From the NCBI GenBank assembly GCA_035304085.1, contig DATGQT010000042.1, positions 1 to 31,661 of the forward strand: a DNA stretch of 31,661 bases. Direction: 5' to 3'. Shown piece by piece: positions 1 to 8,214 of this stretch. Position 1 is the stretch's first letter, and the number at the start of each line of letters is the position of its first letter. This DNA comes from DATGQT01 sp035304085. GTDB taxonomy: Bacteria; Bacteroidota; Rhodothermia; Rhodothermales; Rubricoccaceae. A program made the position numbers and the translations under genes. The notes beneath the pieces were generated by a model. The model saw only the letters and a list, made by a program, of their open reading frames with translations. It made no database searches and was not told where the DNA came from.

Positions 1-36
1 TGAGCTAGTTCCGCGCGATGCCCCCATGATACGGCA

Positions 37-70
37 CCGCCGGCCCCGGTGTCAACGTCGGGGCCGGCGG
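37..70 (-). terminator. GC-rich hairpin after the first beta-propeller gene
   Basis: A perfect 12-bp stem (37-48 with 59-70) closes a 10-nt loop. It begins 33 nt beyond the stop codon of the minus-strand gene ending at 103, so it is placed to end that transcript. No T-run follows on the minus strand, so intrinsic termination is plausible but unproven. The rest of 1-102 shows no gene. Confidence 0.55.
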
Positions 71-102
71 CGGGGGCCGTCTCATGGCTTCTTCGCCCGG
101 CC

Positions 103-345
103 TCAACGGAGGCGCGTGACGGGCCGCGTCTGCGTCCCCTCGGCCGTCGTCACGCGGACGAGGTAGACGCCGGGCGGGGCCGCCTCGGCCTCCCACACGA
201 AGGAGTGCGTACCCGCTCCGAGGTCGCCGTCGTGGAGGAGGGCGACGCGGCGGCCGAGGAGGTCCACCACCTCGGCGCGGACCCCCTGCGGCGTGGGCAG
301 GGTGAGCGCGAGGGTGACGGCCTCGCGGAAGGGGTTCGGCCATGG
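103..345. repeat. Direct repeat copy 1: 3' end encoding a T9SS sorting domain
   Basis: This DNA is nearly identical, with scattered substitutions, to 1918-2160. It encodes the C-terminal sorting domain of the first propeller gene. The match is much closer than between the propeller bodies, which suggests recent duplication or gene conversion of the 3' ends. Confidence 0.75.
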
Positions 346-1860
346 TGCGGCGAGCGTGAGGGCGCTCGGGTCCACGGGCTCGGTCGCCGTGAGGTTCACC
401 TCGATCCGGCCGACGTAGGCGTCGTAGCCCCCGCTGCTCGTGAGGGTGTGCGTGCCGATGGCAGCGGTGCCGCGGAACGCGCCCGTCATGAGGATGGGGT
501 GTTCCTCGGTGTATTCGAAGACGCCGCTACCGGCTCCGAAGCCGTAATCGTTATCCTCGCCTCCCAGCGTCTCGACGAAAGGGGACCAGAGCTCGTCGCC
601 ACTACCGTACGTGGCGGTGAAGTGGAACCCATCGACGCCTCCACGGCCGGTGTAGTCAATCTTGAGTTGGCTGCCGCTGAAAGAACCTGGGCCCGCGGCA
701 TACCCTGTCACGAAGACTTGGTGAGTGGGGACGTCGTTCGGCAACGGTACGACTGTGACATCAGTGCCGGCGTCAGCACCGACGCCTCCTCCGCGGATGC
801 CGCTAATAACCGCGCCCGCCTCGTAGACGGCAGAATAGTGGGCGGCCACGCTTGCGACAAAGATGTCGGAGGAGCCGGCGCTGGCAAGGGTATCTGGATC
901 CCCATGGGGCCCCTCACCCACTACGATCTCGCCTTCGAATGCGCCGGTGACGAAGAGGAAATCCCCCCCGTACCATTCGCTCGTCATTGCCCCACCAAGC
1001 CCTTCATCGTTCCCTTCGCCGCCGATTTGCTGCGCCCAAAGCTCTGCGCCACCGTCGTCGTAGCCTACAACGAAGGCGTCGGACCCCCCGCGGCTCTGCA
1101 GCATGAACGGCCCGAACCCTGCCAGGCCACCGAACGTGCCCACTACGTAGGTCCCCTCCTTCGTGGGCACGTTCCACTCCCCCGCAGAAACGGCCCATGC
1201 CCCGTCGTCCTCGGGGCCACCCCCGCGCCGCGCCCACAGCAGCTCCCCCTCGGCGGTGTAGCGGGCGACGAAGGCGTCCTCCCCCCCGACGCTCGTGAGC
1301 GTGGTTCCTCCCCCGAGCGTGGCCGTCTCCTCGAAGCCGCCTGCGAGAAGGACCTGTCTCTCCGGGAACGGATCCACGTCCACGCCGCGCGCCGCATCGT
1401 CCCCGGCGCCCCCGACCTGCTCCACCCACACGAGGTCGCCGGCGGCGTCGTACCTCGCGAGGAAGCCGTCCAAGCCGCCCCTGCTCGTGAGGGCGATGTC
1501 GGGCCGGCTCCCGCCCTGCCAGGTGGCATTCCCGGAGAAGGCACCGGCCACGTACGCGTTCCCGTCTCTGTCGACGGCCACGGCCTCGACCACGTCGTCG
1601 GCGTCGGCCGCGCCCATCCGGCGGGCCCAGAGCCGCACCCCGTCGGGGGCGTACTTCGCGAGGAACACGTCCGTCTGCGAGGGATCCGCGCCCGGGAAGA
1701 GGCCGACGAGGAACACGTTGCCGTCGGCGTCCCCCGCGACGTCGACGCCGACCTCCCGGCCCGTGCCCCCCACGGCGAAGGCGTCGTCGAAGTCGAGCTG
1801 CTGGGCGAGGGCAGGGGTGGTCAGGAAAAGGAAGCAGAGGGCGGTGTAGCGAACGGGCAT
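103..1860 (-). CDS. Secreted SBBP-type beta-propeller protein with T9SS type A sorting domain
   Basis: A 585-residue exported protein. Residues 1-19 form a signal peptide ending ALA before Gln20. The body is a series of repeats of about 50-60 residues built around D-x-D-G-N-x-(F/Y)-(L/V)-x-G and L-W-x-x-x-x-G, as in the SBBP beta-propeller repeat family. The last 80 or so residues begin at an A-P-W-P-N-P-F motif and contain VVDLLGRRV and PPGVYLVRV, the hallmark of C-terminal T9SS type A sorting domains, so the product is probably passed across the outer membrane and anchored or released. It lies 57 nt downstream of a paralogue of the same design. Bases 480-1150 look distinctly less GC-rich than the rest of the gene. 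Binding partner or function is unknown. Confidence 0.88.
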   Translation of the reverse strand: MPVRYTALCFLFLTTPALAQQLDFDDAFAVGGTGREVGVDVAGDADGNVFLVGLFPGADPSQTDVFLAKYAPDGVRLWARRMGAADADDVVEAVAVDRDGNAYVAGAFSGNATWQGGSRPDIALTSRGGLDGFLARYDAAGDLVWVEQVGGAGDDAARGVDVDPFPERQVLLAGGFEETATLGGGTTLTSVGGEDAFVARYTAEGELLWARRGGGPEDDGAWAVSAGEWNVPTKEGTYVVGTFGGLAGFGPFMLQSRGGSDAFVVGYDDGGAELWAQQIGGEGNDEGLGGAMTSEWYGGDFLFVTGAFEGEIVVGEGPHGDPDTLASAGSSDIFVASVAAHYSAVYEAGAVISGIRGGGVGADAGTDVTVVPLPNDVPTHQVFVTGYAAGPGSFSGSQLKIDYTGRGGVDGFHFTATYGSGDELWSPFVETLGGEDNDYGFGAGSGVFEYTEEHPILMTGAFRGTAAIGTHTLTSSGGYDAYVGRIEVNLTATEPVDPSALTLAAPWPNPFREAVTLALTLPTPQGVRAEVVDLLGRRVALLHDGDLGAGTHSFVWEAEAAPPGVYLVRVTTAEGTQTRPVTRLR

Positions 1861-1917
1861 ATCGGGCGTGAGGAAGTCCTACCTCCCCATGATAAGGCTT
1901 GCTGCCCGAATGGGCGC

Positions 1918-2160
1918 TCAGGGGAGGCGCGTCACGCGCTGTGTCTGCGTCCCCTGCGCCGTCGTCACGCGGACGAGGTAGACGCCGGGCGGGGCCGCCT
2001 CGGCGTCCCACACGAGGGCGTGCGTACCCGCCCCGAGGGCGCCGTCGTGGAGGAGGGTGACGCGGCGGCCGAGGAGGTCCACCACCTCCGCCCGGACCGG
2101 CTGCGCGCTCGGGAGCGCGAGCGTGACCGTCGTGGCTCCGCGGAAGGGGTTGGGCGCGGG
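1918..2160. repeat. Direct repeat copy 2: 3' end encoding a T9SS sorting domain
   Basis: Second copy of the 3' segment seen at 103-345, in the same orientation and about 1.8 kb away. Recombination between the copies would fuse the two propeller genes and delete one gene's worth of DNA. Confidence 0.75.
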
Positions 2161-3705
2161 GGCGCCGAGGACGAGGCGGGCCGGTGCTTCGGCCCCGGCG
2201 GCGAAGGGTGCGGACGCGATCTCCTCGCTCGGCTCCTGGACGGACCGGGGGCGGAAGACGTAGCGGGCGACGTAGACGTCGTTGCTGCCGGCGCTGGTGA
2301 GGGTCTCGGGGCCAATGCTGGCCTGGTCGCGGAACGCGCCCGTCAGGGCGACGCCGGCAGTCGTCTCGCCGAGATCGGCCGTGCCGACGCCGTAGCCGCG
2401 GTCGGCGTTGGTGCCGCCGAGGGTGACGATCTGGGCGTAGGCGGCCGGGTTGGCGCTGCCGGGGCGGTCGCGGAGGACGGTGACGAACCCGTCCACGCCG
2501 CCGTGGCTCGTGTAGGCGCGCGCGCGCGTCCCCTTCGAGAACGTGCCGTTGCCGTCAACGTAGCCCGTCACGTAGATCTCGTAGCGCGGGGCGCCGGCGC
2601 GGAGCGGCGCGAGGGCGACGTCGTTGCCGATGTCGAAGCCGGCGCCACCGCCGCGCACGCCCCAGGTTAGGTCGCCGTCGGTGGGGTCGATGCGGGCGAC
2701 GACGACGTCCGAGAAGCCCGTGCTCGCGAGGACGTCCTGGTTGACGAGGATGGTGTTCTCGAACGAGCCGGTGACGTAGAGGGCGGCGCCGGGCTGGCGC
2801 GTCGCCGCGATGCCGCGGCCGTAGTCGTTGCCGTTGGCGCCGATCTGCTGGACCCACCCCACGTCGCCGCCGGGGGTGTAAGCGACGACCGAGATGTCGG
2901 AGAGGCCGCGGCTCTGGAGGGGTGACCCGTCCCACAGCGCCACGCCGCGGAAGGTGCCCACGACGAACGCGTTGCCGTCGAGGTCTGTGTCGACGTCCCA
3001 GGCGCCGTCGCTCTCTGCGCCGCCGCCGCTGCGTACCCAGAGGAGGTTGCCGTCGGCGTCGTACTTGGCGAGGAAGGCGTCGGAGCTGCCGGCGCTCGTC
3101 AGCGTCGTGCTCGTGCCGAAGAGGGCGGTGCCGGCGTAGCCGCCGGCGAAGTAGACCGCGCCGTCCGGGGCGACGGCCACGCCGCGGCCGGTGTCCTGCT
3201 CGGGGCCGCCGGCCTGGGCCACCCACTGGAGGTCGCCGTCGGCGTCGTACTTGGCGAGGAAGCCGTCGAAGTCGTTCCGCGTCGTGAGCTCGACGTCGGG
3301 GTTGCCGCCGCCGTCCCACGTGGCGATGCCGGTGAAGTAGCCGGCGACGTAGACGCTGCCGTCGGGGCCGACGGCGAGGCCCTCGGCGAAGTCGTTGAAG
3401 ACGCCGGTGCCGGCGCGGCGGGCCCACAGCGCCGTCCCGCTCGCGTCGTACTTGACGACGAAGACGTCCTGCCAGTCGTTCGAGGGGTCGTCGTCGGCGG
3501 CGGTGAGGGAGAGGCCGCCGAAGGCGGCGGTCCCCTCGAACGAGCCCGTGACGTACACGTTGCCGTCGGCGTCCATCGCCACGTCCTCCCCGATGTCGCT
3601 GCGGGTGCCGCCGGCGGCGTAGGCGTCGAACGAGGCGGCCTCCTGGGCGTGGGCGAGGGCGGGGAGGAGGAGGGCGAGCGAGAGGAGGGCGTAGCGCAGC
3701 AGCAT
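1918..3705 (-). CDS. Secreted SBBP-type beta-propeller protein with T9SS type A sorting domain (paralogue)
   Basis: A 595-residue exported protein. I chose the ATG at 3705 because it begins a clean signal peptide (MLLRYALLSLALLLPALAHA, cleavage before Gln22); the longer in-frame extension to 3816 is Arg-rich and has no secretory character. Repeats of the form DADGNVYVTGSFEG with L-W-A/V-R/Q recur along the body and are typical of SBBP beta-propellers. The C-terminus (PNPFRG, VVDLLGRRV, PPGVYLVRV) is a T9SS type A sorting domain almost identical to that of the downstream paralogue. An element resembling a -10 box (TATACT on the minus strand, near 3733-3738) lies about 30 nt upstream of the start. 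Likely a surface or secreted structural or adhesive protein; its ligand is unknown. Confidence 0.88.
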   Translation of the reverse strand: MLLRYALLSLALLLPALAHAQEAASFDAYAAGGTRSDIGEDVAMDADGNVYVTGSFEGTAAFGGLSLTAADDDPSNDWQDVFVVKYDASGTALWARRAGTGVFNDFAEGLAVGPDGSVYVAGYFTGIATWDGGGNPDVELTTRNDFDGFLAKYDADGDLQWVAQAGGPEQDTGRGVAVAPDGAVYFAGGYAGTALFGTSTTLTSAGSSDAFLAKYDADGNLLWVRSGGGAESDGAWDVDTDLDGNAFVVGTFRGVALWDGSPLQSRGLSDISVVAYTPGGDVGWVQQIGANGNDYGRGIAATRQPGAALYVTGSFENTILVNQDVLASTGFSDVVVARIDPTDGDLTWGVRGGGAGFDIGNDVALAPLRAGAPRYEIYVTGYVDGNGTFSKGTRARAYTSHGGVDGFVTVLRDRPGSANPAAYAQIVTLGGTNADRGYGVGTADLGETTAGVALTGAFRDQASIGPETLTSAGSNDVYVARYVFRPRSVQEPSEEIASAPFAAGAEAPARLVLGAPAPNPFRGATTVTLALPSAQPVRAEVVDLLGRRVTLLHDGALGAGTHALVWDAEAAPPGVYLVRVTTAQGTQTQRVTRLP

Positions 3706-3839
3706 GAGCACGTGGGGAAGGTGAGCCGGGGAGTATAACCCCACCCTCCGCCCGGTCTCCACCGGGGCCTCCGTGAACCCGCCCTGCCGCCGCGCGTACA
3801 CCCGCCGCTCCTCCACCCACCCCTTCGAACGCGCCCGTC

Positions 3840-4169
3840 ATGCCGCAGGACCACACCACCGTCATCGTCTCCGTCAACGCCGAGTGGGACGAGGAGACGC
3901 GCATGCAGCACATCAACGCGCAGGTCGAGAACGGCTGGCGCGTGCAGTCCGTCGTCCCCCTCTCCGGCGGCGAGATGGGCCCCGGCGGCGAGGGCGAGGA
4001 CTTCCTCCGCCTCCAGGTCACCCTCGTCCGCGACGTCGACGAGCAGAACGTGATCGTCACGGACCGCGGGGAGGGCGTGACGGGCGCGCACCCCGAGCGG
4101 GCCTCGCGCACGGCCGGCGAGGGCGCGGGCGACTCCCCCGGCCCGCGGGGCCAGGCCGAGGAGGGCTGA
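3840..4169 (+). CDS. Small DUF4177-like protein
   Basis: A 109-residue soluble protein of unknown function. Residues 5-65 have a strand-helix-strand look, with W15, a helix through ETRMQHINAQVENGW and a following VQSVVPL strand. The 'G-W-x-(V/L)-x-S-V' feature after a helix is reminiscent of DUF4177-type small proteins, but the match is by eye only. Residues 75-109 are Gly/Pro/Glu-rich and probably disordered. The stop codon is 3 nt before the rhomboid ATG, so the two are probably co-transcribed. There is no Shine-Dalgarno sequence; the leader is pyrimidine-rich. The gene diverges from the propeller gene starting at 3705, and 3706-3839 must hold both promoters. Confidence 0.7.
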   Translation: MPQDHTTVIVSVNAEWDEETRMQHINAQVENGWRVQSVVPLSGGEMGPGGEGEDFLRLQVTLVRDVDEQNVIVTDRGEGVTGAHPERASRTAGEGAGDSPGPRGQAEEG

Positions 4170-4172
4170 GCG

Positions 4173-4949
4173 ATGCTGTTCCCCATCAGCGACGACGACC
4201 GCCACCTCGACGGGCCGGCGTGGGTGACCATCGCCCTCGTTGCCCTTAACGTCGTCGTGTTCGTGTTCTTCCAGGGCCTCGGCGCCAACGAGGCGTTCAC
4301 CTACGGGTGGAGCGTCGTGCCCGAGGAGATCACCACCGGCACCGACCTCACGGGGCCGGTGACGGTGGGGATGGCGGGGCAGCAGGTGACGATCCCCCAC
4401 GCGCCCGGCCCCGTGCCCATCTACCTCACGATCCTCTCGGCGATGTTCATGCACGGGGGGTTCGGGCACATCATCGGCAACCTCCTCTACCTCTGGATCT
4501 TCGGCGACAACGTCGAGCACCGGTTCGGCCACGGGGTCTTCCTCGCGTTCTACCTCGTCAGCGGCCTCGCCGCCACGGCGGCGCAGGTCGCCCTCGACCC
4601 CGGCTCGGTGATCCCGAACCTCGGCGCGAGCGGGGCCATCTCGGGCGTCCTCGGCGCCTACCTCGTGCTCTTCCCGCGCAACCGCGTCCACGCCGTCTTC
4701 TTCTACACCGTCGTCTCGATCCCGGCCGTCCTCGCGCTCGGCCTCTGGATCCTCTTCCAGTTCGTCAACGGCGTCGGCGCCATCGCGGCGACGGAGCAGA
4801 CGGGCGGCATCGCCTACGGCGCCCACATCGGCGGGTTCGCCGCCGGCGTCGTGCTGGCCCTCGTGCTGCGGAGCGTGATCCCGGTCGAGCGGCCGAACGT
4901 CCTGCAGTCGGCCGAGCGGCGCGACCCCCGCGCCCGCCGGATCTGGTGA
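4173..4949 (+). CDS. Rhomboid family intramembrane serine protease
   Basis: A 258-residue polytopic inner-membrane protease that would cleave transmembrane substrates inside the bilayer. The catalytic dyad is visible: Ser153 in G-A-S-G and His218 in A-H-I-G-G. The HGGFGHIIGN motif (His94, His99, Asn103), which supplies the oxyanion-side residues of rhomboids, is also present. Six hydrophobic segments can be seen, the first at about 17-34. Between TM1 and TM2 there is a periplasmic loop of roughly 45 residues, longer than in minimal rhomboids. It starts 3 nt after the preceding small gene, implying translational coupling. The substrate is unknown; T9SS-related or membrane quality-control roles cannot be told apart from the sequence. 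Confidence 0.93.
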   Translation: MLFPISDDDRHLDGPAWVTIALVALNVVVFVFFQGLGANEAFTYGWSVVPEEITTGTDLTGPVTVGMAGQQVTIPHAPGPVPIYLTILSAMFMHGGFGHIIGNLLYLWIFGDNVEHRFGHGVFLAFYLVSGLAATAAQVALDPGSVIPNLGASGAISGVLGAYLVLFPRNRVHAVFFYTVVSIPAVLALGLWILFQFVNGVGAIAATEQTGGIAYGAHIGGFAAGVVLALVLRSVIPVERPNVLQSAERRDPRARRIW

Positions 4950-4978
4950 CCCCCTCTCCCTCAGCCTCTCTCCGAACC

Positions 4979-5221
4979 ATGGCCCACGACAGCCCGCCCC
5001 GCCCCGGCGGGGAAACCCCCGACCCGAACGTCCCGCCCCGCGAGCGCGAGGAGGACGTGGAAGAGACCATCGACCCCGAGAACCGCGTGGACGAGGCCTC
5101 CTTCGAGAGCTTCCCCGCCAGTGACCCCCCGGCCTTCACGGGCGACACCGCCACCCGCGTCGGGCCCGGCGCGTACGCCGGGGCGGACGGCGACGAGCCC
5201 GAAGAGGAGGACGAGGCGTAG
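4979..5221 (+). CDS. Small acidic protein with FPASDPP motif
   Basis: An 80-residue, strongly acidic, probably disordered protein. Its core reads ESFPASDPPAF (about residues 42-52), a short motif I recognise from small uncharacterised bacterial proteins. It has no signal peptide or membrane segment. The ATG at 4979 is chosen because it is the first in-frame start after the rhomboid stop (30 nt gap) and follows a CT-rich leader. The long in-frame extension upstream is antisense-like shadow inside the rhomboid gene. The function is unknown. Confidence 0.7.
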   Translation: MAHDSPPRPGGETPDPNVPPREREEDVEETIDPENRVDEASFESFPASDPPAFTGDTATRVGPGAYAGADGDEPEEEDEA

Positions 5222-5247
5222 CCGCGGGGAAACCTCGCGTCGCGTTC

Positions 5248-5282
5248 GGGGCGTTAGAGCGGCGCACTTCACCCAACGCCCC
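5248..5282 (+). terminator. Hairpin between two small genes
   Basis: GGGGCGTT (5248-5255) pairs perfectly with AACGCCCC (5275-5282) across a 19-nt loop, 27 nt after the stop of the acidic small gene. It could be a weak terminator or a leader structure for the next gene, whose ATG is 33 nt downstream. There is no T-run. Confidence 0.4.
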
Positions 5283-5314
5283 TCTCACCATCAGCCGATC
5301 CCTCGGCCTCTCTC

Positions 5315-5533
5315 ATGGCTGAACCCGAACGTTCGTCCTCCGGCGCCTCGACCGCCATCGTCGCGGTCGTCGCCATCATCGTGCTCCTCGTCATCGTGTG
5401 GTTCGTCTTCTTCCGCGGCGGCCCCGTCACCAACGGCACCGACATCGACGCCGACGTGGACATCGACGCCGGCGACGCCCTCGAAGAGGTGGACCCCGGC
5501 GGCGCCATCGAGGACGTGGCGCCCCAGCAGTAA
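5315..5533 (+). CDS. Small single-pass membrane protein with acidic tail
   Basis: A 72-residue protein. Residues 13-34 form one strong transmembrane helix (AIVAVVAIIVLLVIVWFVFF), preceded by a short polar N-terminus and followed by an acidic tail rich in Asp (DIDADVDIDAGDALEEVD). The helix is not followed by a lipobox or cleavage site, so it is probably an N-in single-pass anchor with the acidic tail outside. I do not recognise a family. It converges on clpC and the two share the terminator at 5556-5593. Confidence 0.7.
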   Translation: MAEPERSSSGASTAIVAVVAIIVLLVIVWFVFFRGGPVTNGTDIDADVDIDAGDALEEVDPGGAIEDVAPQQ

Positions 5534-5555
5534 GTAGCGCCTCGCGCGAACGAGA

Positions 5556-5593
5556 CGGCGCCCCGCCTCCGAGTGCTCGGGGGCGGGGCGCCG
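5556..5593. terminator. Strong bidirectional terminator between convergent genes
   Basis: A perfect 12-bp GC stem (5556-5567 with 5582-5593) extends inward by about 5 more pairs around a 4-nt loop, and a GTTTCG tract follows on the plus side. It sits between the stops of the small membrane protein (5533) and clpC (5622), which face each other, so it can serve both strands. Confidence 0.85.
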
Positions 5594-5621
5594 CGTTTCG
5601 TCGAGCGGGGCGGGTGCGCCC

Positions 5622-8168
5622 TTACTGCTCCTCGGCCGCCTCCTCCTCGGGGTTCTCGGCCTCGCCGGGCTTCTTCGCCGCCTTCCGGGCCTTCTTCGTC
5701 TTGAAGGAGAGGGCGTCCTCGCCCTTCTTGTGGTCGACGGTGATCTTGGCGCCCTCCTGGAGGTCGTTCTGGAGGATGGCCTCGGCCATCGGGTCCTCGA
5801 CGTACTTCTGGATGGCGCGGCGGAGCGGGCGGGCGCCGTACTGCGGGTCGTACCCCTTCTCCACGAGGAACTCCTTCGCCGCGTCGGTGAGCTCGACCTC
5901 GATGCCGAGGTCGGTCACGCGGCCGAAGAGGTCCCGCTGCATGATGTCGATGATCTCGAAGATGTGCTTCTTCTCCAGCGGGTGGAACACGATCACGTCG
6001 TCGATGCGGTTGAGGAACTCGGGGTTGAACACCCGCTTGAGCGCGTCCTCGACCGTCGACTTCATCTTCGCGTAGTCGAACGTCTCCTCGGTGAGGCTGA
6101 AGCCGATCCCCTTCCCGAGGTTCTTGATGTCGCGCGCCCCGATGTTCGAGGTCATGATGATGATGGTGTTCCGGAAGTCCACCCGCCGGCCGAGGCCGTC
6201 GGTGAGGATCCCGTCGTCGAGCACCTGGAGGAGGATGTTGAACACGTCCGGGTGCGCCTTCTCGATCTCGTCGAGGAGGACGACGGAGTACGGCTTGCGC
6301 CGGACCTTCTCGGTGAGCTGGCCGCCCTCCTCGTAGCCGACGTAGCCCGGCGGCGCGCCGACGAGGCGGGACACGGAGAACTTCTCCATGTACTCCGACA
6401 TGTCGATCCGGATCAGCGCGTCGGGGTTGTTGAAGAGGTACTCGGTCAGCCGCTTGGCGAGCTCGGTCTTGCCGACGCCGGTGGGGCCGAGGAAGATGAA
6501 CGAGCCGATGGGCCGCTTGGGGTCCTTGAGCCCGGCGCGCGTGCGCCGGATGGCGCGGGCGAGCTTCTCGATGGCCTCGTCCTGCCCGACGACGGTCCCC
6601 TTGAGCGCCTCGCCCATGTGCATGAGCTTCTGGCCCTCGGAGGTCTCCACCTTGTCCATCGGGATCCCCGTCATCATGGCGACGACCTGGGCGATGTCGT
6701 GCTCGGTGACGGGGTACGTCTCGGTCTCGGCCTGCCGCTCCCACTCCTCCTTCGCGTTCTCGAGCTCCTCCTGGAGCCGCTTCTCCTTGTCGCGCAGGCG
6801 GGCGGCCTCCTCGAAGTTCTGCGTCTTGACGACGCGGTTCTTCTCCTCGCGCGTGGCCTCGATCTCGGCCTCGAGCTCGACGATCTCCGGGGGGACCTTG
6901 ATGTTGGCGAGGTGGACGCGCGCGCCGGCCTCGTCCATCACGTCGATGGCCTTGTCCGGGAGGTGGCGGTCGGTGATGTAGCGCTCGGAGAGCTTGACGG
7001 CGAGGTCGAGCGTGCCCTCGTCGTAGACCACGTTGTGGTGCTCCTCGTACTTGTCCTTGATCTGGTTGAGGATCTCGAGGGCCTCCTCGGGCGTGGCCGG
7101 GTCCACCATGATCTTCTGGAAGCGGCGGTCGAGCGCGCCGTCCTTCTCGATGTACTGGCGGTACTCGTCGAGGGTGGTGGCCCCGATGCACTGGATCTCG
7201 CCGCGGGCCAGCGCCGGCTTGAACATGTTGCTCGCGTCGAGGGAGCCGGAGGCGCCGCCGGCGCCGACGAGCGTGTGGAGCTCGTCGATGAAGAGGATCA
7301 CGTCCGGGCTCTTCTCGAGCTCGTTCATGACCGCCTTCATCCGCTCCTCGAACTGCCCGCGGTACTTCGTGCCGGCGACGAGGGCGGCGAGGTCGAGCGT
7401 GACGATGCGCTTGTCGTAGAGGATGCGGCTGACCTTCCGCTGGATGATCCGCAGGGCCAGCCCCTCGGCGATGGCGGTCTTCCCCACGCCGGGCTCGCCG
7501 ATGAGCACGGGGTTGTTCTTCTTGCGCCGGCTCAGGACCTGGGCCACGCGCTCGATCTCGCGCTCGCGCCCCACGATGGGGTCGAGCTTGCCTTCCTCGG
7601 CCAGCTTCGTGAGGTCGCGGCCGAAGTTGTCCAGGACGGGGGTCTTGCTCTTTTCTGCCATCTGCTTGCGTTCGCTGGCGCGGGAGGCGCGCCCGCCACC
7701 GGAGGAGGGCCCGGAGCGAGGGCTCGACTTCCCGCTGATGATCGAGTCGAGCTCGGCGCGCACGGCGTCGTAGGTGACCGAGAACCCCTGCTGGAGGATC
7801 TGCGCCGCGATGTTCTCGTCGTCGCGGAGCAGGCTCAGCAGGAGGTGCTCGGTCCCGATGACGTCGCTCTTGTAGAGCTTCGCTTCGAGGTAGGTGATCT
7901 TGAGGACTTTCTCGGCCTGCTTCGTCAGCGGGATGTTCCCGACGGTGAGGGTGCCGCCGGTGGAGCGCACGGTGTCCTCGACGGCCTTCTTCAGCTTGAA
8001 GAGGTCGCACCCGAGGTTCCGCAGGATCTTGACGGCGATCCCCTCGCCCTCGCGGATGATCCCGAGGAGGAGGTGCTCGGTCCCGATGTAGTCGTGCCCC
8101 AGCCGGATCGCTTCCTCGCGGCTGTAGGAGATGACGTCGCGGACGCGGTTGGAGAAGTTGCCTTCCAT
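5622..8168 (-). CDS. clpC: ATP-dependent Clp protease ATP-binding subunit ClpC
   Basis: An 848-residue AAA+ unfoldase that feeds damaged or regulatory proteins to ClpP. In order: two N-terminal Clp repeats (about 3-145, each with GTEHLLL), a Ser/Gly-rich linker, AAA-1 with Walker A GEPGVGKT at 224-231 and Walker B VILFIDE, a coiled middle domain with a UVR-like stretch (NFEEAARLRDKEKRLQEELE), then AAA-2 with Walker A GPTGVGKT and Walker B VVLLDE, and the D2-small domain. The UVR-type middle domain and length mark ClpC rather than ClpA or ClpB. TTG at 8171 directly precedes ATG at 8168; I prefer the ATG. It follows the A-type carrier gene by 46 nt and is probably in the same transcript. The tail is Lys/Glu-rich. 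Confidence 0.97.
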   Translation of the reverse strand: MEGNFSNRVRDVISYSREEAIRLGHDYIGTEHLLLGIIREGEGIAVKILRNLGCDLFKLKKAVEDTVRSTGGTLTVGNIPLTKQAEKVLKITYLEAKLYKSDVIGTEHLLLSLLRDDENIAAQILQQGFSVTYDAVRAELDSIISGKSSPRSGPSSGGGRASRASERKQMAEKSKTPVLDNFGRDLTKLAEEGKLDPIVGREREIERVAQVLSRRKKNNPVLIGEPGVGKTAIAEGLALRIIQRKVSRILYDKRIVTLDLAALVAGTKYRGQFEERMKAVMNELEKSPDVILFIDELHTLVGAGGASGSLDASNMFKPALARGEIQCIGATTLDEYRQYIEKDGALDRRFQKIMVDPATPEEALEILNQIKDKYEEHHNVVYDEGTLDLAVKLSERYITDRHLPDKAIDVMDEAGARVHLANIKVPPEIVELEAEIEATREEKNRVVKTQNFEEAARLRDKEKRLQEELENAKEEWERQAETETYPVTEHDIAQVVAMMTGIPMDKVETSEGQKLMHMGEALKGTVVGQDEAIEKLARAIRRTRAGLKDPKRPIGSFIFLGPTGVGKTELAKRLTEYLFNNPDALIRIDMSEYMEKFSVSRLVGAPPGYVGYEEGGQLTEKVRRKPYSVVLLDEIEKAHPDVFNILLQVLDDGILTDGLGRRVDFRNTIIIMTSNIGARDIKNLGKGIGFSLTEETFDYAKMKSTVEDALKRVFNPEFLNRIDDVIVFHPLEKKHIFEIIDIMQRDLFGRVTDLGIEVELTDAAKEFLVEKGYDPQYGARPLRRAIQKYVEDPMAEAILQNDLQEGAKITVDHKKGEDALSFKTKKARKAAKKPGEAENPEEEAAEEQ

Positions 8169-8214
8169 CAAATCGGGGCTGTGCGGCGGGCCGCCGGCGG
8201 GCTGCCGGGGCCGC

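Noticed and set aside
49..2670. 873-residue open frame on the plus strand across both propeller genes
   Set aside because: It is antisense to two clear T9SS proteins and has repetitive, unfamiliar Arg/Glu/Gly/Val-rich sequence; long antisense frames are expected in DNA this rich in GC.
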